Assembly: GCA_033964015.1 (NCBI GenBank) | Contig: CM066921.1 | Span: 26,579,355 to 26,643,354, forward strand | DNA length: 64,000 bases | Source: Scolanthus callimorphus | Lineage: Eukaryota > Cnidaria > Anthozoa > Actiniaria > Edwardsiidae | Direction: 5' to 3' | Part shown: positions 1-14,800 of the stretch, in pieces | How the letters are laid out: the number at the start of each line of letters is the position of its first letter | How positions within the stretch are numbered: the first letter of the stretch is position 1 | Notes under the pieces: model-generated | What the model saw: the letters and a program-made list of their open reading frames with translations, nothing else | The model's database searches: none | Told to the model about the DNA's origin: nothing | Program-made: the position numbers and the translations under genes

Positions 1-289
1 TATGTTTCTGCGTTTACTTTATCCGTTGTAAGACTTGACATTTCGCTAATTTTATGGTATTTTTACCACAAATGTAGATATATATCAGTCTCCTTTTGCA
101 GCCGTAGCGGTCTCTGTCACGCAAGCGCTCGTAGCCTAGATATATATGGGATTGTTTCACGTGTACACAAAGTTTATGAATTGAATGTCAACCTCAACAT
201 TTTAAAAGGACATTTTAAAAGGAGGCTCTTAGCGCTCATATAGATCTATCTATATTCTGTTTGTTTAGAATATACCGAGGTTTACAAAC

Positions 290-3200
290 ATGGCTTCTGA
301 GCTCCGGGAATTTGTTCCGCTAATTGAGGGAAGTGAAGAAACAGCTCCCACAGCATCACCAGGTAATATAGGGTAAAATGGCTGATTGCATTTGTAGTAC
401 AGGAAAATGGTGCAGGATTTATGGTGAATTGTGCAAATTAGGGAAACAAGCATGAAATTTGGCAGACTGATAGAGTTTCATACGCTGAACATTTTTAGAA
501 GTGGAGCCACGCCCCAAAATGGATACTTCCAGAGCCATGGAATTAATTATCGTAAATAATTTTTAAAACAACAGTTAACGTTTATCAAACGCTGTAAAAC
601 TTAGGACTGCGATAAAGCAAAGGACGATCAATCATCACACATACAGAACCACACCCTTCGGTGAATACTTCCAGAGATATTAGCGCTTTATCCAAATATA
701 AGGAAAATGACCACAGAGAAACTGTATGGGGCTAGATGGTTTTCAAATTTTGTACATAGAATTTCTTAAGTAATGCAAGAAACTTGAGAGGTGGAGCCAC
801 GCCCCAAAATGAATACTTCCAGCTTTGCAGCAATGGAATTTGAATATCTGAAATATGTATTTTTAGAAACATCACTTAACGTCTCTCAAAAGTCTTGAAA
901 TTTCGGACCATGATAAAACAATCGCATTCGGTCATTATGCATACCGGGCCACGCCCATTGATGTCAACTTACAGAGATATTAGCGCCGGATACAATTTTA
1001 TAGAAAACGACCACAGACACACTGTATGTGGCTAGACTATTTTGAAATTTGGTACATAGGATGTATTTACCACTGCAAGTGCCTTGAGAGGTGGAGCCAC
1101 GCCCCAAAATGGATACTTCCAGCTTTTCAACCGTGTGGAATCTATCTTAAAGATCTTTTAGAAACAAGTCTTAACCCGGTTTAGTTTCACAAGTCATGAA
1201 ACTTAAAACAGCGACAAGGGAAAGTACAATCGTTCATTATATGAACAGAGCCACGCCCTTGATTAGTATTTCCAGAGATCATAGTACTGAATACAATTAT
1301 TAGCAAAATGGCCACTCGGAGAAACTGCATGTGGTCAGTCTTGTTTGAAGTTTGCAACGTTGAATATGTTGAGCGTTCAATTAAATTTCATATCAAGAAA
1401 ACATTGTCGTCTTTCTAGAGATAGAGCGGGCTTCCTGTGGTGTCTTGTCTACCTTGTTTCCAGGTTCTTGACCGTGAAAAACACAGCGGAAAATGCACAT
1501 AACATATTTTCTCGAGTGTATTTGAGTTCTGGTTGAGTTTGAAGTATTCTACGTCAATAAAAATAGTGAAAAACTTACTGGGAATCCAAATATGGTATGC
1601 AGATACTTCCTTATAAGGAAGTTGAAGAAAGTCGACAATTTTTAAGGGAATTTTCTTGATATGGACCGGTGGAGCCACGCCCTAAAAAGAATACTTCCAG
1701 TTTTGCAGGTATGGAATTTGTGTATTACACTTCCAGAGAAGTATAAAACTGGCCAATTAGAAACTGTATGGGTGTGGCTCTGTGTGTCCTTTGGATGATC
1801 TCCAACTAAGTTTCAAGATGTAGCGTTGACCGAATTAATTTGTACAATAATGACATGCATTTCACATTTTACATTTCTCATTTCTTTTTTTATTACTGCC
1901 CCGTTGTGTTTAATTTTTGCGCCAAACTTTCAACTTCTTTCTTTCTTGACTTCCTGTCTAAGTGCGACTTAACTTCAACCCTCTTGTGTATTTTGACACT
2001 GAATGATCAGCTATCTATTATATAATTTTTAAAGCAAATTTCATATTATCTGCCAAACATGATCATTACTTTCAGTGAAACTCATGTTCAATAAAACAAT
2101 GAAGGCATACAAAGCCAAACAACAAATAGCGAAATAAGATCGTATACGATATCATGAAAGAAAATGAGCCTCTGTTTCATTTTCTGTCAAACTTTTTTAT
2201 ATACTTTTTTACGTTTCGTTAAGAATTTTTGTGTTTGAATTTTTTCAAACTTTCTTTTCATCGAGGTAAGACTGTTTAAAGGTTGTTTAAGTTTGTCTGT
2301 GTATTTTGTAGTGTGCATATGTATACCATATTTTTGGGGGAGATTCTTCCAATATAGAAAATAGACCGGCTTGATATGGCCAGTTCTCAGTGGTCAGTTT
2401 AAATGTCAATTGGATCAGCGCTATTATCTCTGGAAGTACCCATCAAAGGGCGTGTCTCTAGGTGTATATCGACCGAATCCATCAAAGGGTGTGGTTCGGT
2501 GTCCATAACGATTGATCGTTCTTTGGTTTATCACCGTGCTAAGTTTCACAACTTTCAAGAATTAATTGCTGTGTTTAAAATTATTTACGATAATGCCATG
2601 CCTGTAAAACTGGAAGCATCCATTTTGGGGCGTGGCCCCGCCTCTCAAGGCGCTTGCAGTGGTAAGTACATCCTATGTACCAAATTTCAAAATAGTCTAG
2701 CCACATACAGTTTGTCTGTGGTCGTTTTATATAAAATTGTCTCCGGCACTATTATCTCTGTAAATTGAAATCAAAGGGCCTGGCCCGGGATGCATAATGA
2801 CCGAATGCGATTGTTTTATCATGGTCTCAAATTTCAAGACTTTTGAGAGACGTTAAGTGTGGTTTCTAAAAATACATATTTCAGATATTCAAATTCCATT
2901 GCTGCAAAGCTGGAAGTATCCATTTTGGGGCGTGGCTCTTCCTCTCAAGTTTTTTGCATTACTTAAGACATTCTATGTACAAAATTTGAAAACCATCTAG
3001 CCCCATACAGTTTCTCTGTGGTCATTTTCCTTATATTTGGATAAAGCGCTAATATCTCTGGAAGTATTCACCGAAGGGTGTGGTTCTGTATGTGTGATGA
3101 TTGATCGTCCTTTGCTTTATCACAGTCCTAAGTTTTACAGCGTTTGATAAACGTTAACTGTTGCTTTAAAAAATATTTACGATAATTAATTCCATGGCTA

Positions 3201-5838
3201 TAAAACTGGAAGTATCCATTTTGGGGCGTGGCTCCACTTCTAAAAATGTTCAGCGTATGAAACTCTGTCAGTCTGCCAAATTTCATGCTTGTTTCCCTAA
3301 TTTGCACAATTCTGCACCATTTTCCTGTACTATTGTATTCCGCACCGGGGGGTTGAGGACCTTGCTTTGGGATGACCCCCTCCCCTGGAATTTCCGTACA
3401 TCCTCTGTACCCCCCTCCCCTGGAATTTCCGTACATCCTCTATACCCCCTCCCCTGGAATTTCCGTACATCCTCAATACCCCCCCCCCCCCCCTCCCCAG
3501 AATTTCCATGCATCCTCAATAACCCCCTCCCCTGGAAGTTTCCGTGCATCCTCAACACCGCCTCCCCTGGAATTTCCAGCCTTGGTGATGACCCCCACCC
3601 CTGGAAATTCCAGGATTGGGTTGGACTCTCTCCCCTGGAAATTCCAAGCTCTGAAAAGGCCCTCTCCCCTGGAATTGCCATGCATCCTCAACACCCCCAT
3701 CTCCTGGAGTTTCCGGGCTTGATAACAACCCCCTCCCCTGGAAATTTCGTGCATCCTCAACACCCCCCTCCCCTGGAATTTCCAGCCTTGGTGATGACCC
3801 CCTCCCCTGGAAATTTCGTGCATCCTCAACACCCCCCTCCCCTGGAATTTCCAGCCTTGGTGATGACCCCCACCCCTGGAAATTCCAGGATTGGGATGGA
3901 CCCTCTCCCCTGGAGATTCCAAGCTCTGAAAACGGGCCCTCTCCCCTGGAATTTCCATGCATCCTCAACACCCCCATCCCCTGGAATTTCCTGGCTTGAT
4001 AATAACCCCCTCCCCTGGAATTTCCGTGTATCTTCAACACCCCCATCCCCTGGAATTTCCAGGCTTGATAATAGCCCCCTCCCCTGGAATTTCCAGCCTT
4101 GATAATGACCCCCACCCCTGGAATTTCCAGGACTGGGATCGACCCTCCCCTGGAAAAATTCCACGGGTCCTCAACCCCCCCGGTGCGGAATAAAAATGCA
4201 ATCAGCCAATGAAAGAGGCGAAGTCGCGGGAAAAGAATTCGCGCGTGCACTTTGGGATATTGGCGCAACACTAGTGAAGAATAGTGGAAATCGAGTATTT
4301 CCGGTCTAGAATCATTGTACTTGCTAATCACGAAATTACTCGATTTTGTACTATCCATTTTTTTCTGCAGAGGAGGTGCCGTTTGAACATTTACTTGGTA
4401 AATGGAAATTAGATGGAAACGATCCTGACGTCAGGTAATGGACAGGAACTTACAGCTCCTTAGACTGCTTGCAATCCCTTCATTGGCGAACGTCTGTAAA
4501 AACGACGTGAGAAGCGTCGAATGGGGCGACGATGGCGTAAAGTGAAGTGCCTTGGAATATGGCTCCTGCCTTCGGTACTTCCAGCCGTCGGCGCTCGATT
4601 TTTTTTTCCCGGACGTTCGCCAAAGAAGGGACTGCAAGCAATCTAATAGCTCTTCCATATAATGTTCTTTGATTACGTTTTGCTTCAAGCAAACAGATAT
4701 CTTGAATTTAGCGGAGCTCTCGCGCGGCGTTAAGCGGAGCACCATACATAAGAAAATAACATATACAGCAAGGCCGTGTAGCTAGAAACATGGGACGAAA
4801 ATTGTCAAAATTTCAGTCAAGCAAATACAGTAAATGTATGGGAAAATCTCCCGAGAAAGGGAGGGCCGCGGCCCCCTATGACCCCCCCCCCCCCCCCCCC
4901 CACCCCCTCCCCCTGGCTACGGCCCTGATCGTACTACTCCTTCCACTCCTGATTGGTTGCCATTGAATTCTCTCGCTCCTGATTGGATAAATATACATAG
5001 GTTTTGGGACTCAAGTGAAGTCCTCTCTAATTGGCATATTTTTTGGGTTTCAGAATTCCAGAAATCTTGTCCAGAGAAGACAGCACACTATCGTTTATCA
5101 ATATAGATGGACATGAGAATGCCTTTTTACACTACAATACCTCTGATCCGCCACTAAGCCCACTACCGATCCCTTCCTTAAGATTAGACAAAAGCAGCTT
5201 TTCGGTTACCCTGTGGTTGTGGCACCAAGTGTCCTCCAAGCGAACAGCCTTTGTTTTATTCGCTGACTCGGTGGAGGCCAGGCAACTCAGCATTGAATGC
5301 AGAGAAGACGGAATTGTCGTCGAGATGAAAGGCGTTTCCGGTGGCACCATCATAAAGCTTACTGGAAGGTAAGTGTTCCGCAACTAAATACCTATTCCAG
5401 AGCCCCTTATTGTAGCACACTAATTTTGCCAGAAGAAAAGTTTCCTCATGAAACCAACGCTGTTTTTTTTTTTCAAAGTCTAGCGCACGCAAGTAGCCTT
5501 GATACTAACATAGCAATATCGTACCCAGAGCCCGTCATCTTTTGGCCAGCGGCAAGATTCAGGGCTCTGGGGGAATCGATTTTTTTAAAAACCCAGACTT
5601 TTGGGATTCCGGTTTGAAGGTTGAATGAAAGTACATTTTCGACTTACTACGCATGCTTACAAATCGGATTCCCTGAATCTTGCCGCTGGCCAAAAGATGA
5701 TGGGCTCTGGGGGATTCTACGAGATTGACTAACATAGGTTTGCAGCCAGATTTCCAGTGTGAATTTCGTGCTCGAGAAAAAATAGCGCTGAATCATCGTC
5801 ATCAATGGATGGATTAGCCAAGATCAGCTGAACGCAAC

Positions 5839-5870
<32 letters not shown>

Positions 5871-8800
5871 ATATATATATACCCGTCAGAAAAGTAACGG
5901 ATACCCAGAGAATGATACATGGGCGCGCGGAGATATAGAATTTATATTCGTTTCGCAGACTAGTACCCTGTCGCCATGTTGTTTTCTTCGAGGCGGCGCG
6001 CGATGCATCACGGTCAGGTCAGGCTTTTTTAAAGGTGCGCGGTGCATCACAGTCAGTACGAACTCAGAGAATATCTGCCATATCATTGAATAATTGTCGC
6101 TTTTGCCGATTGCACTTAGGAGGACTGGGTCGAGTCGCGCGGGCTAGCTGTGGGCTATTTTAGCGTGGTCGCCAAGCCAAAATCAATGGTGGACAGATCG
6201 AGAACTCGAGTCTCTGTGATTCCTGCAAGTTTTCATTCAAAATTTCACAGTTTTCTTGCTACATTTGCCGAAATTCTTATCAAAAGAGGATCTCCTGTCA
6301 CTTCCTTATAAGGTAAATGATTCCAAATATGGTTTTGGCCGTGAGGTGTTGAAAAACGACAACTTTCGGTTGGAGATTGTTTCATATGGACCTTCCCATA
6401 ATCCTTTGCGCGCCTGTCAAGTAACGGAATAGCCTAGCGACATACCGAGACAGAGAAAGCATCCATTTCCATCGGCTGATTTAGGGGATGTAGTGCAATA
6501 TTTTCGATTGAATTAGATAAATGAATAATAAAACTTTATTTTTAGAAGACTATTTCAAGATTTCTACACGTAATTCTTTGTCTGATATCGACTGAAACAA
6601 TAACAAAGGAGTGGCTAAAAAAGGAGAGAGCTGAGGGCTCTTTAACGACTGGGTACGAGTCTGTTCGTTTCGTGTGTTTCAATTTGAGCGCGTCCATGTA
6701 TTGTTTTGTTTATTATAAAAAAACATAACACTCTACTTTTAAAACAAATGAGATTTTATCAGGGAAAGAACGTCCCACATGTTGGTAATTTTTACGCGTG
6801 AGAAATCTTCACGTATCTTCACGTGTACTGAGCTACGAATTTTCTTAGTGGCAGAAATCCTTAAACACTATACTTAATATAACACAATATTTTTCTCTGA
6901 TTGTTCTAGCAAGGTAAACATGAATCAATGGGTCCACGTTGCCTTTGTATGGAACCGCCAATCGCGTACAGGAGAGCTTTTTTACGACGGCGTGTCAGTT
7001 GCCACGGAAACATCATCAGAGCGTGACCTAGACCTTTGTCCAGTGATGGTACAGTCGTTCCAGGTTCTTTTCTTTAAAGAGATAGATGTCGGTTTGGGCA
7101 GCAGCAGCCGATTGGGACACAACTCTCTCATCGGTGTGCGTGATTTGATGGTGTTTGATTGTACGCTGACTAGAGGACAAGTGGTTGGGATCAAAGGTAA
7201 TTATCTATTATCTAACTCGTTTGCCTCGAGTTAGTGTTATCAGCCACAGCGACTATTCCCTGCTAGCAGAGGCCTCTTTTCTCTACACTTCGCTGAGTTC
7301 GGTTTCCTGACCGTTTCTTGAGCCCACTATATGCGCACGCATATTTACAGACGTTTTCCGCTGATATTATTTGAGCCCCCCAGAGGAAAACGTCTGTAAA
7401 TATGCGTGCGCATATATAGTGGGCTCAAGAAACGGTGAGCAAACCGCCCAAGGTTGTGGACGGCGGCAAAACAAAGCGAGTTTCGACCGAGCACAGATGT
7501 CTCTTTTCCTCGCGAATCTCAGCAAGCGAAATGTAGAGAAAAGAGGCCTCTGCTAGCAGGGAACAGCGACTATCATAATAAATAAATAATAGGCTTTATT
7601 TCAAAAGAGTCCCCACCTTTTTTGGCTTTCAAGTTAGTTTATACAAGTTTTCTCAACATGTACCATTTATTAATTTTGGTTAAGCAAAAAGGGATACTTT
7701 TTGCTCCGGATACGGCTATCGTCCACACTACAACGCCGAAAACGATGCCGAAAACGGATCAATCCGAAAACGCTCGCCAGAGTGGAGCGATCTGAAAACG
7801 GAGCTGTTTGAAAACGCTGTTTTCTAGTGTGGACGGGTGATGATATCTCAAAACGATGACGTCACCACAGCAAACCCGACTAATTTCACAGGCCGACAGA
7901 TCGAAATGCACTGCGTTGAGCTTGTTTGAGCAATGCCCACTGAATGCATCAGAGCGTTTTCGTACGGATACGCGTTGTAGTGTGGACGGGCGAAAACGAT
8001 ACGAAAACGATAAGTGTGGACGCAAATCTTTTTGAAAACGGAGCAAAAAGTATTCGTTTTCGTTTGAAAACGGTGTAGTGTGGACGGGGTCTAAATAAAC
8101 ACCTTAGCACGGATTGAGGCATTTTACACGTCCAAACGTGGTTTGACTTTGCGTATGAATAACATCTTTATGTAAACTTGCTTTTCTCTTCCTCGCACGA
8201 TTGTTAAAATATCTCTTGATAATGGAGTAACGGATGCGCCGAAACGTCGAGTTTTATTAAATATTCTGTTTTTCTCATGTACCATTTAGCTGATATTTTA
8301 TTGTTTAATAATCAAACGCCACTCATGTGACCATTAAAAAGCTACAATAACATGGATTATTATACACTGAACTCACTATCGCAAGTCTGATTGGCCGAGA
8401 GCAAACAATCAATTCTCTATGTCGCGTGAACTTGACATGCTAAATGCAATATCTTCAGCGGATATTGCATTTAACATGTCGAGTTCAAAGTCGGCTCGTT
8501 CCCCAAGCTCCTTGTCCGTTTCTGTATTTTCAATTTGAAGAAAGTCATGCGTTGAATAAAGTCATTTGGCATCGTATCAATTTATCTTTTTTTAAATGTA
8601 TAATAAAACAATTATTGAATTCTGTTTGCGCATGACATCGTGAGTTAGCCGAACCTCGTGCTTGTGTTATCTTCAGCCTTCGGCTTCGGTAGATAACACA
8701 GGCCTTGGTTTTGCTAACTCACGATGTCTTGCTCAGCCGGCCTCATCCAATAATTGCTTATTCTATGTCATCCATTCTGTATTAAGCTGTTCGCACGCCA

Positions 8801-11800
8801 GCGCAAACCTGTATTCGTATTACCATTGACTTTTAACTGCGCCGAGTGATCCAGCATAAAATAATATATTGTGTTTAGGTTTTTGAGATATCCGAAATTA
8901 TCATTGTCGAAACAAGCATAACGTTGTCTTTCTGCTTCACAACAATTCAGATTTTGATGACACATTCGCTGAAATAGCGACCTTTGGCTCTGATTTAACC
9001 TACCCTAGTGGGAAGTACTGCATTACATTGTAAGTACACGTATGATCATGTACGTTCTATCGTTCTTTAGTATCACCCAACTGGTGGACTATTGCCAATG
9101 CTGCATTCTGATTGGCTACGCTACTAGGGGTCTATTATCAATAGACCTCTAGTAGCGAAAGCGCCGATTTTGAACATGAAAACAATGGCGGCCGCCCCGG
9201 GGGGGGGGGGGGGGGAACTCCCATATTTTTGGGTCGGGGATGATCGTCGTATGTTTTAGGGGTTAAAATCACGATGGTTTGGTCTCTGTTAGGGGTGATC
9301 TTGATCTTCAATAAATTTAGGGCGATTGGTATCTTTTAGGGCCGAAACTGTTTCCAAACTGTTTTTTCTTATGTGCTTTTAAAAACCGTGTAAGAAAGAA
9401 AGATTATTCGATGAGAAGACGATAAATTAGAAACAAACACGGACATTTCTTGATGGGTATCTTTCACCTGTTACCAGTGTCCTTCGCGCCTACTTGGTAC
9501 ATAAAGACTTCATCTTTTAAGGGTATCTTTTAGGTTAATTAATTTTTTGATCCACATGGCCCGCCATGTTTGGTATCTTTTAGGGGTGAAACTGACAAAT
9601 TCCGACGATCATCCCCGACAAAAAATACTGGGGTTCCCCCCCTGGGGGCGGCCGCTTCACGCGTTTTGTCGAGGTCTGGTGATGTTTCACTTTTTTCACT
9701 TTTTTTTGTTCAACTGCTTGGGTGATACTAAAACAATTAGAACTCTCGCCCCAAGGGCCACGGGTCAATAGCCAATTAGGCTATTGTTCTTTTTCTGATC
9801 ACTATTCTGATTCCAGGCGTGATTAGTCGCGTTTTAAACTCCGGGGATTCCTCTTTTTTGGGGGACCGGAGTGCTCGTCGTGAAAGGTACCAAAAAGGTC
9901 GAGGGCATGGCTTAGCTAAAAAAATGAAAGTTTACAAATTGTACCCCCTAAAAAGGTACCAGAGGCCTGATTTAAAACGCTGGAAGGTACGACGAGCACT
10001 CCCGCCGCGAAAATAGGGGTTCAAACGAATGTCATTCAAAAGCGGCTTATTCTGTCGGCCATTACTAAACTTCTTGAAACGTTTCTTTGCAGGAAAGTAC
10101 CACATAAGCAAACGCGCGAGAGCCACATAGCAGACAAGACAACCCACAATCTTGAGTATGTAAAATATTCCATGTATGCAGATCAAAGTATAACATTGAT
10201 AACACTGATATTCTCGTATTTAAATGTTTGTACACTAAATTGATACAAACGTTACCCTGCGAGCAGTGGTTTCCTCCACTTTTTGGCGCTCGCCGGTCGT
10301 CGGTCTAAAGGCCCGTTCACACGGCGAGATTTCAGCTGTGATTTTTTGCGGGGATCGTCGACATCATATCGCGCTGGTGTGAACGGCCGGCGACTTGGCT
10401 CTGCGATATTTGCCAGTTTGTTAGCGATCTGAAGAAATCGCACCCGCATCGCAGTGGAATTTGAACATGTTCAAAACGCCTGCGACGTCGCGGAGACATC
10501 GCAAGTGAAATCTCCATAAGATCGCCGGCCGTTCACACCGCGCGATATGACATCGCCATGGGATCGCCACAGAAATCGCAGCTGAATTCGTGCCGTGTGA
10601 ACGGGCCTTAAGAGAGAATGAAACCACTGCTCGCAGGGTATACGAGGTTCCGCTATAAAAGGGGTAAGACCGCCTACTTTAATTTACGCTTGAATTGGCA
10701 ATTATAAATTCATAACTCAACAGAATGGAGTCGATAATTTTTAGTCTCCGGCAAAAGTACTTTTATGAGGCCCCAAACAAGTTTAAATAAAATTCTTTTT
10801 AAATAAAGGCAAGGTAAATTTCTTGTAGCATACTGAATAATTGGTCATTTGATGTTTATTGACGTTTTCAGTTCACATTTTGAATTTCGCGGTTCAGAAT
10901 ATTGTGATACTCGTGAATAATAATTAGTCTTGTCCAAAAAATTGAGTCAAAAATTAGTCTTGCTCTCCGCACGAAAAGCTTTTATCTGAGCCAAACCGGT
11001 TGTAATAAAAAATATTCTGCTGTAACTGAAAAGGTAACAGTTTGGAATGCAAATATTTAATATTTATTTCTTCAAAAACTCGCTTTTGAATCCAAATTTT
11101 GCATTTCACGCCACAGAGATGTTGACTCTACGACAGCTGAGTTACAACTGACGTCACAAATGTGGGGGGCTCGCTCCTTTGATACCGGAACCTCGTGTTT
11201 AAGCAATAAAACGCTGATTTAGGGTTAGTAAACCTTGGAGAAATTGGTTTATAATGTGATAAAGGCACGAGGGATGCTGGAAAAATCCCAAGTGCGTTTA
11301 TCACATTATAAACCACAGAAATCCGCTTTTTATTGCTTTTATAAAATAGCATTGCATCTGCCGTGCGTTTATAATGTGAGAACGCACAGCTTTCAGCCAA
11401 TCAGAGCGCGCTTACTATCTTAGCCATGGTTTAAGCATATCATCTACAATCTTGGACAAAATTGTTGGCAAAAAGTGGCATTTTTTGTCACAAACGCCTA
11501 TGGACTTGTTCTATCGCCTAAAAATGTATCCCCCCTCCCCCTTTTTCAATGTTGTTTTCTCGGCTGTGGTTCTTCAAACGAAGTTATGCTGAAAGGACCA
11601 ACATTGATTGGGGGGAGGGGGAGAAATGTCTGCTTATAGCTCTTGTACGGCAACGAGAGTGAATTCACAATAGGAGCTTAATTATGTCAACACATTTTGT
11701 CCAATATTGTAGATGTTTCGAAAAAAATCCGCATTTGTATGCGCCTTGTTCCAAAATTGCTGCCGGCCCTCACTCTCATGAAATTATCTTTTGTCTTTGA

Positions 11801-14800
11801 GCTTGAGTGAATATTAAAATAAATAATTTCATGAGGGTGAAACATCAAGAGCCCGTCTGCCATGTTGGAATATATTTCTGCAGATTGGAACAGATCAGGG
11901 ACGAGGATGACCATTCAATGGATATGCATTTCTCGAGTGAAGCACCAGTAAGCATCGGCCTCAAGTCTTTCACTATATGCTTTGACTATTTTCGCACGAA
12001 GTTCTGGTCTATAGAAGCAAAGCAAGTTTATGTCTATTCGGAGAGTTCCTATGATCATCATTACCGGCTGATCGTGGATGCTGAAGGTTACTTGACCGCA
12101 ATGGTCCATCTTCCCCAAGGAAACGACTTTACTGTTTGCTACAAGTCTGACAGGTAACATGTAACCACCGTCCCATCATCCCATCCAACCGTCCTTCCAT
12201 CCAACCGTCCCTCCATTCCACCGTTCCACCGTCCCTCCATTCCACCGTTCCTCCGTCCCTCCGTCCCTCCGTCCCTCCGTCCCTCCGTCCCTCCGTCCCT
12301 CCGTCCCTCCGTCCCTCCGTCCCTCCGTCCCTCCGTCCCTCCGTCCCTCCGTCCCTCCGTCCCTCCGTCCTCCGACAGTCTGACTTATTCATTTTTATCC
12401 GGATTCAACCGTCCACACTAAAACGATATGTACTCGTACGGATTCGTTTTTATCCACTTTCGAGAGTGTTTACAAACTTATACGGATTCGATGAAAACGA
12501 TCAGCGTGTTAGTGTGGACGGAAGGCCTTAAACGTATCAAAAAGTATACGGTTTCAACGAAAAGGCGTTAGTGTGGACGGGCCCTCAGTTGGCTACTGGT
12601 TTTGCGTAATCCTACGGAAATGTTGAAAATCGTAAAAATTGTCCAACACAAGCAAATTCTTGAACTTTTAGTTAAAAAACAGGACAGACTGGAAGCAGCG
12701 AGGTGGTACTCACTCGCCAATTTTTGCCGTTAAAATCAAATTTTAAAGCATCGGTTTGCAGTAAGCTCATTCTCTAAGCACAAGTCTATGCACCTAATAC
12801 TCATCTTTCCCTGGAAAAATAATTTTTGTGAAAAGGAGTTTTTTAGGATCGAAAAATCATTATAAATATCTCTGTTTTTATGCAAATTTGCATGTCCCAG
12901 CGTCACACGTTCAGCGCCTGGTGTAAAAATATTTTTACTTATTTCTTCATGGATAAAACATACAACGCAAAATTTGCCATAAATCGAAGTTCCAATCCTA
13001 AATGAAGTAACTTATATGGTATTTTCTTCAATATATGCATCTTCTTCGATATTATTAGTGAAAACGTCTTTGCCATTTTCGTGTCCCAAAAATTTGATAA
13101 TTTTAGCGTATTTCAAGTTTTTTAGATTTATTGTCAAAATAAGCAACGCCGCAATGAAACAAACTGAGCCAACTGTGGTCTATAGATTTTTATGTCGAAA
13201 TGTGGCATTCTGACTGAGATCGGAAATAAGTTCTTGGAAATATAAAATTTCGAAGTTTACTGAAAGCATTGTCCCCCACCAAAACTTAAAGCATAATAAT
13301 ACGACCGGGGTTTGCATTTCCTCTAATATATAGATAACCATAAGCCTTATTGCACTAAGAAACTACAGATGTGTGGTCTAGTAAAATTGCAGTCATTTGG
13401 TCTATTGCCCGGACTTATAGCCTATTTTGAGAGAGTTTAGCAATGGCGTGAAGTTTACTGAAAGTTTTGTCCCCCACTTCATAAAATTTACATATCTAAA
13501 CAAACGACAGCAAATGTGATTGCTACCGAAGTTTGTTTCTAATTTCTTCGTTTACATTTAAAAAAATCAAGGTTTTTTGCTCAAACTATTTAAACCTATA
13601 CATCTGAGATTCCATTCGCATCGACGAGGTAGATTTCGGCTATAACACACGAGATTTAAAACTCACTATGTTATTTTTGTAATTTATGCAATTCTGAAGA
13701 AATTCATTACAGTTTAGAAAAAGTTCTTCATTTTTTCTGTTTTTCAGATAATTTTAGCGCGCGATTAGTTTCAAATTTATCGCAAATAAACGTGAATTTA
13801 TTCAAGACAATAGGTATCTTAGTAGATTTGAAGCGTTGTCTGTATTTTGCAAAAAAATAGGTATTTTGAACCACTGCCATTGCGTGTTATTAATAAAAAA
13901 ACTAAGAAAATTTGCACTCTAAGGTGGCTTATAGCAGTTTTTAGTTGACTCTTCGGTCTGGTATGGCCTGTATCTCACGTGCTATACATACACAGAAAGG
14001 CAAGCCACTTTACAAGAAACATGCAATGGATCGTTATATGTGTTTACATGTTTTGTTTAAATTGACGCTTCCATGGCAACGAAATGGCGGCCCTCCATTT
14101 TTTGAGTTGAAGAATCCACCAAGACATGCAAGATAACTTTTCGCAATACCAACGCCAATGAGGTCAGACTATAAGTTTGAAGAAATAGGCCAAGAGCGTT
14201 TCGAAGACCATTTTTTGTCAAGAAAATCAAGCGTAGTCAATAAAACTCGTGAGCCAATCAGATCCTTTCCTAGTTTCGCCTAGTGCGACATGTCTGTTGC
14301 CACATGTCTCGAAAAACAAGCCAAAGGAGTGCACTGAACAAGGATCCGATTGGCTCACACGATTGTGATTGACTACGCAGCCAACTTAACTGCCAAAGGC
14401 TCACTAGATTTGAACCTACATGGTCAGGTGTTATCAGAAACACTTGCAAATGGCATTTCTAAAAGAAAGGTTTTTATTATAAACGTTGTGACTGGTGATT
14501 TTTCCAACTGTTATGTACCGTTCGAATTTTTGATATTGGGAGAGTGCAAGTGGGTTTTTTTGCAAAAGAAAGGAATCTTGCGTTTGACTAGTTACCAGAC
14601 CCCACCCGGTAATGCGATAAAATTGCTCATATTATCAGAAATATTGATCAAAATCAGTTGAAAAATAGATAATTCGACGTGTTTCTCTATAATCCATAGT
14701 GCAAAGTAGCCAAATGCAAAACGTTATAAGTAAAGAAAAATACGTCGGAAAACTCGCATGTGACGGTAGTGAGTACCACCTCGCTGCTTCCAGTCACAAT

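Noticed and set aside
3194..4102. 302-codon Pro-rich open frame and several long minus-strand Gly-rich frames
   Set aside because: They translate a C-rich minisatellite; all frames are open because of the repeat.
12129..12392. Minus-strand Gly/Arg/Asp repeat protein
   Set aside because: Artefact of the 8-bp ccgtccct array.
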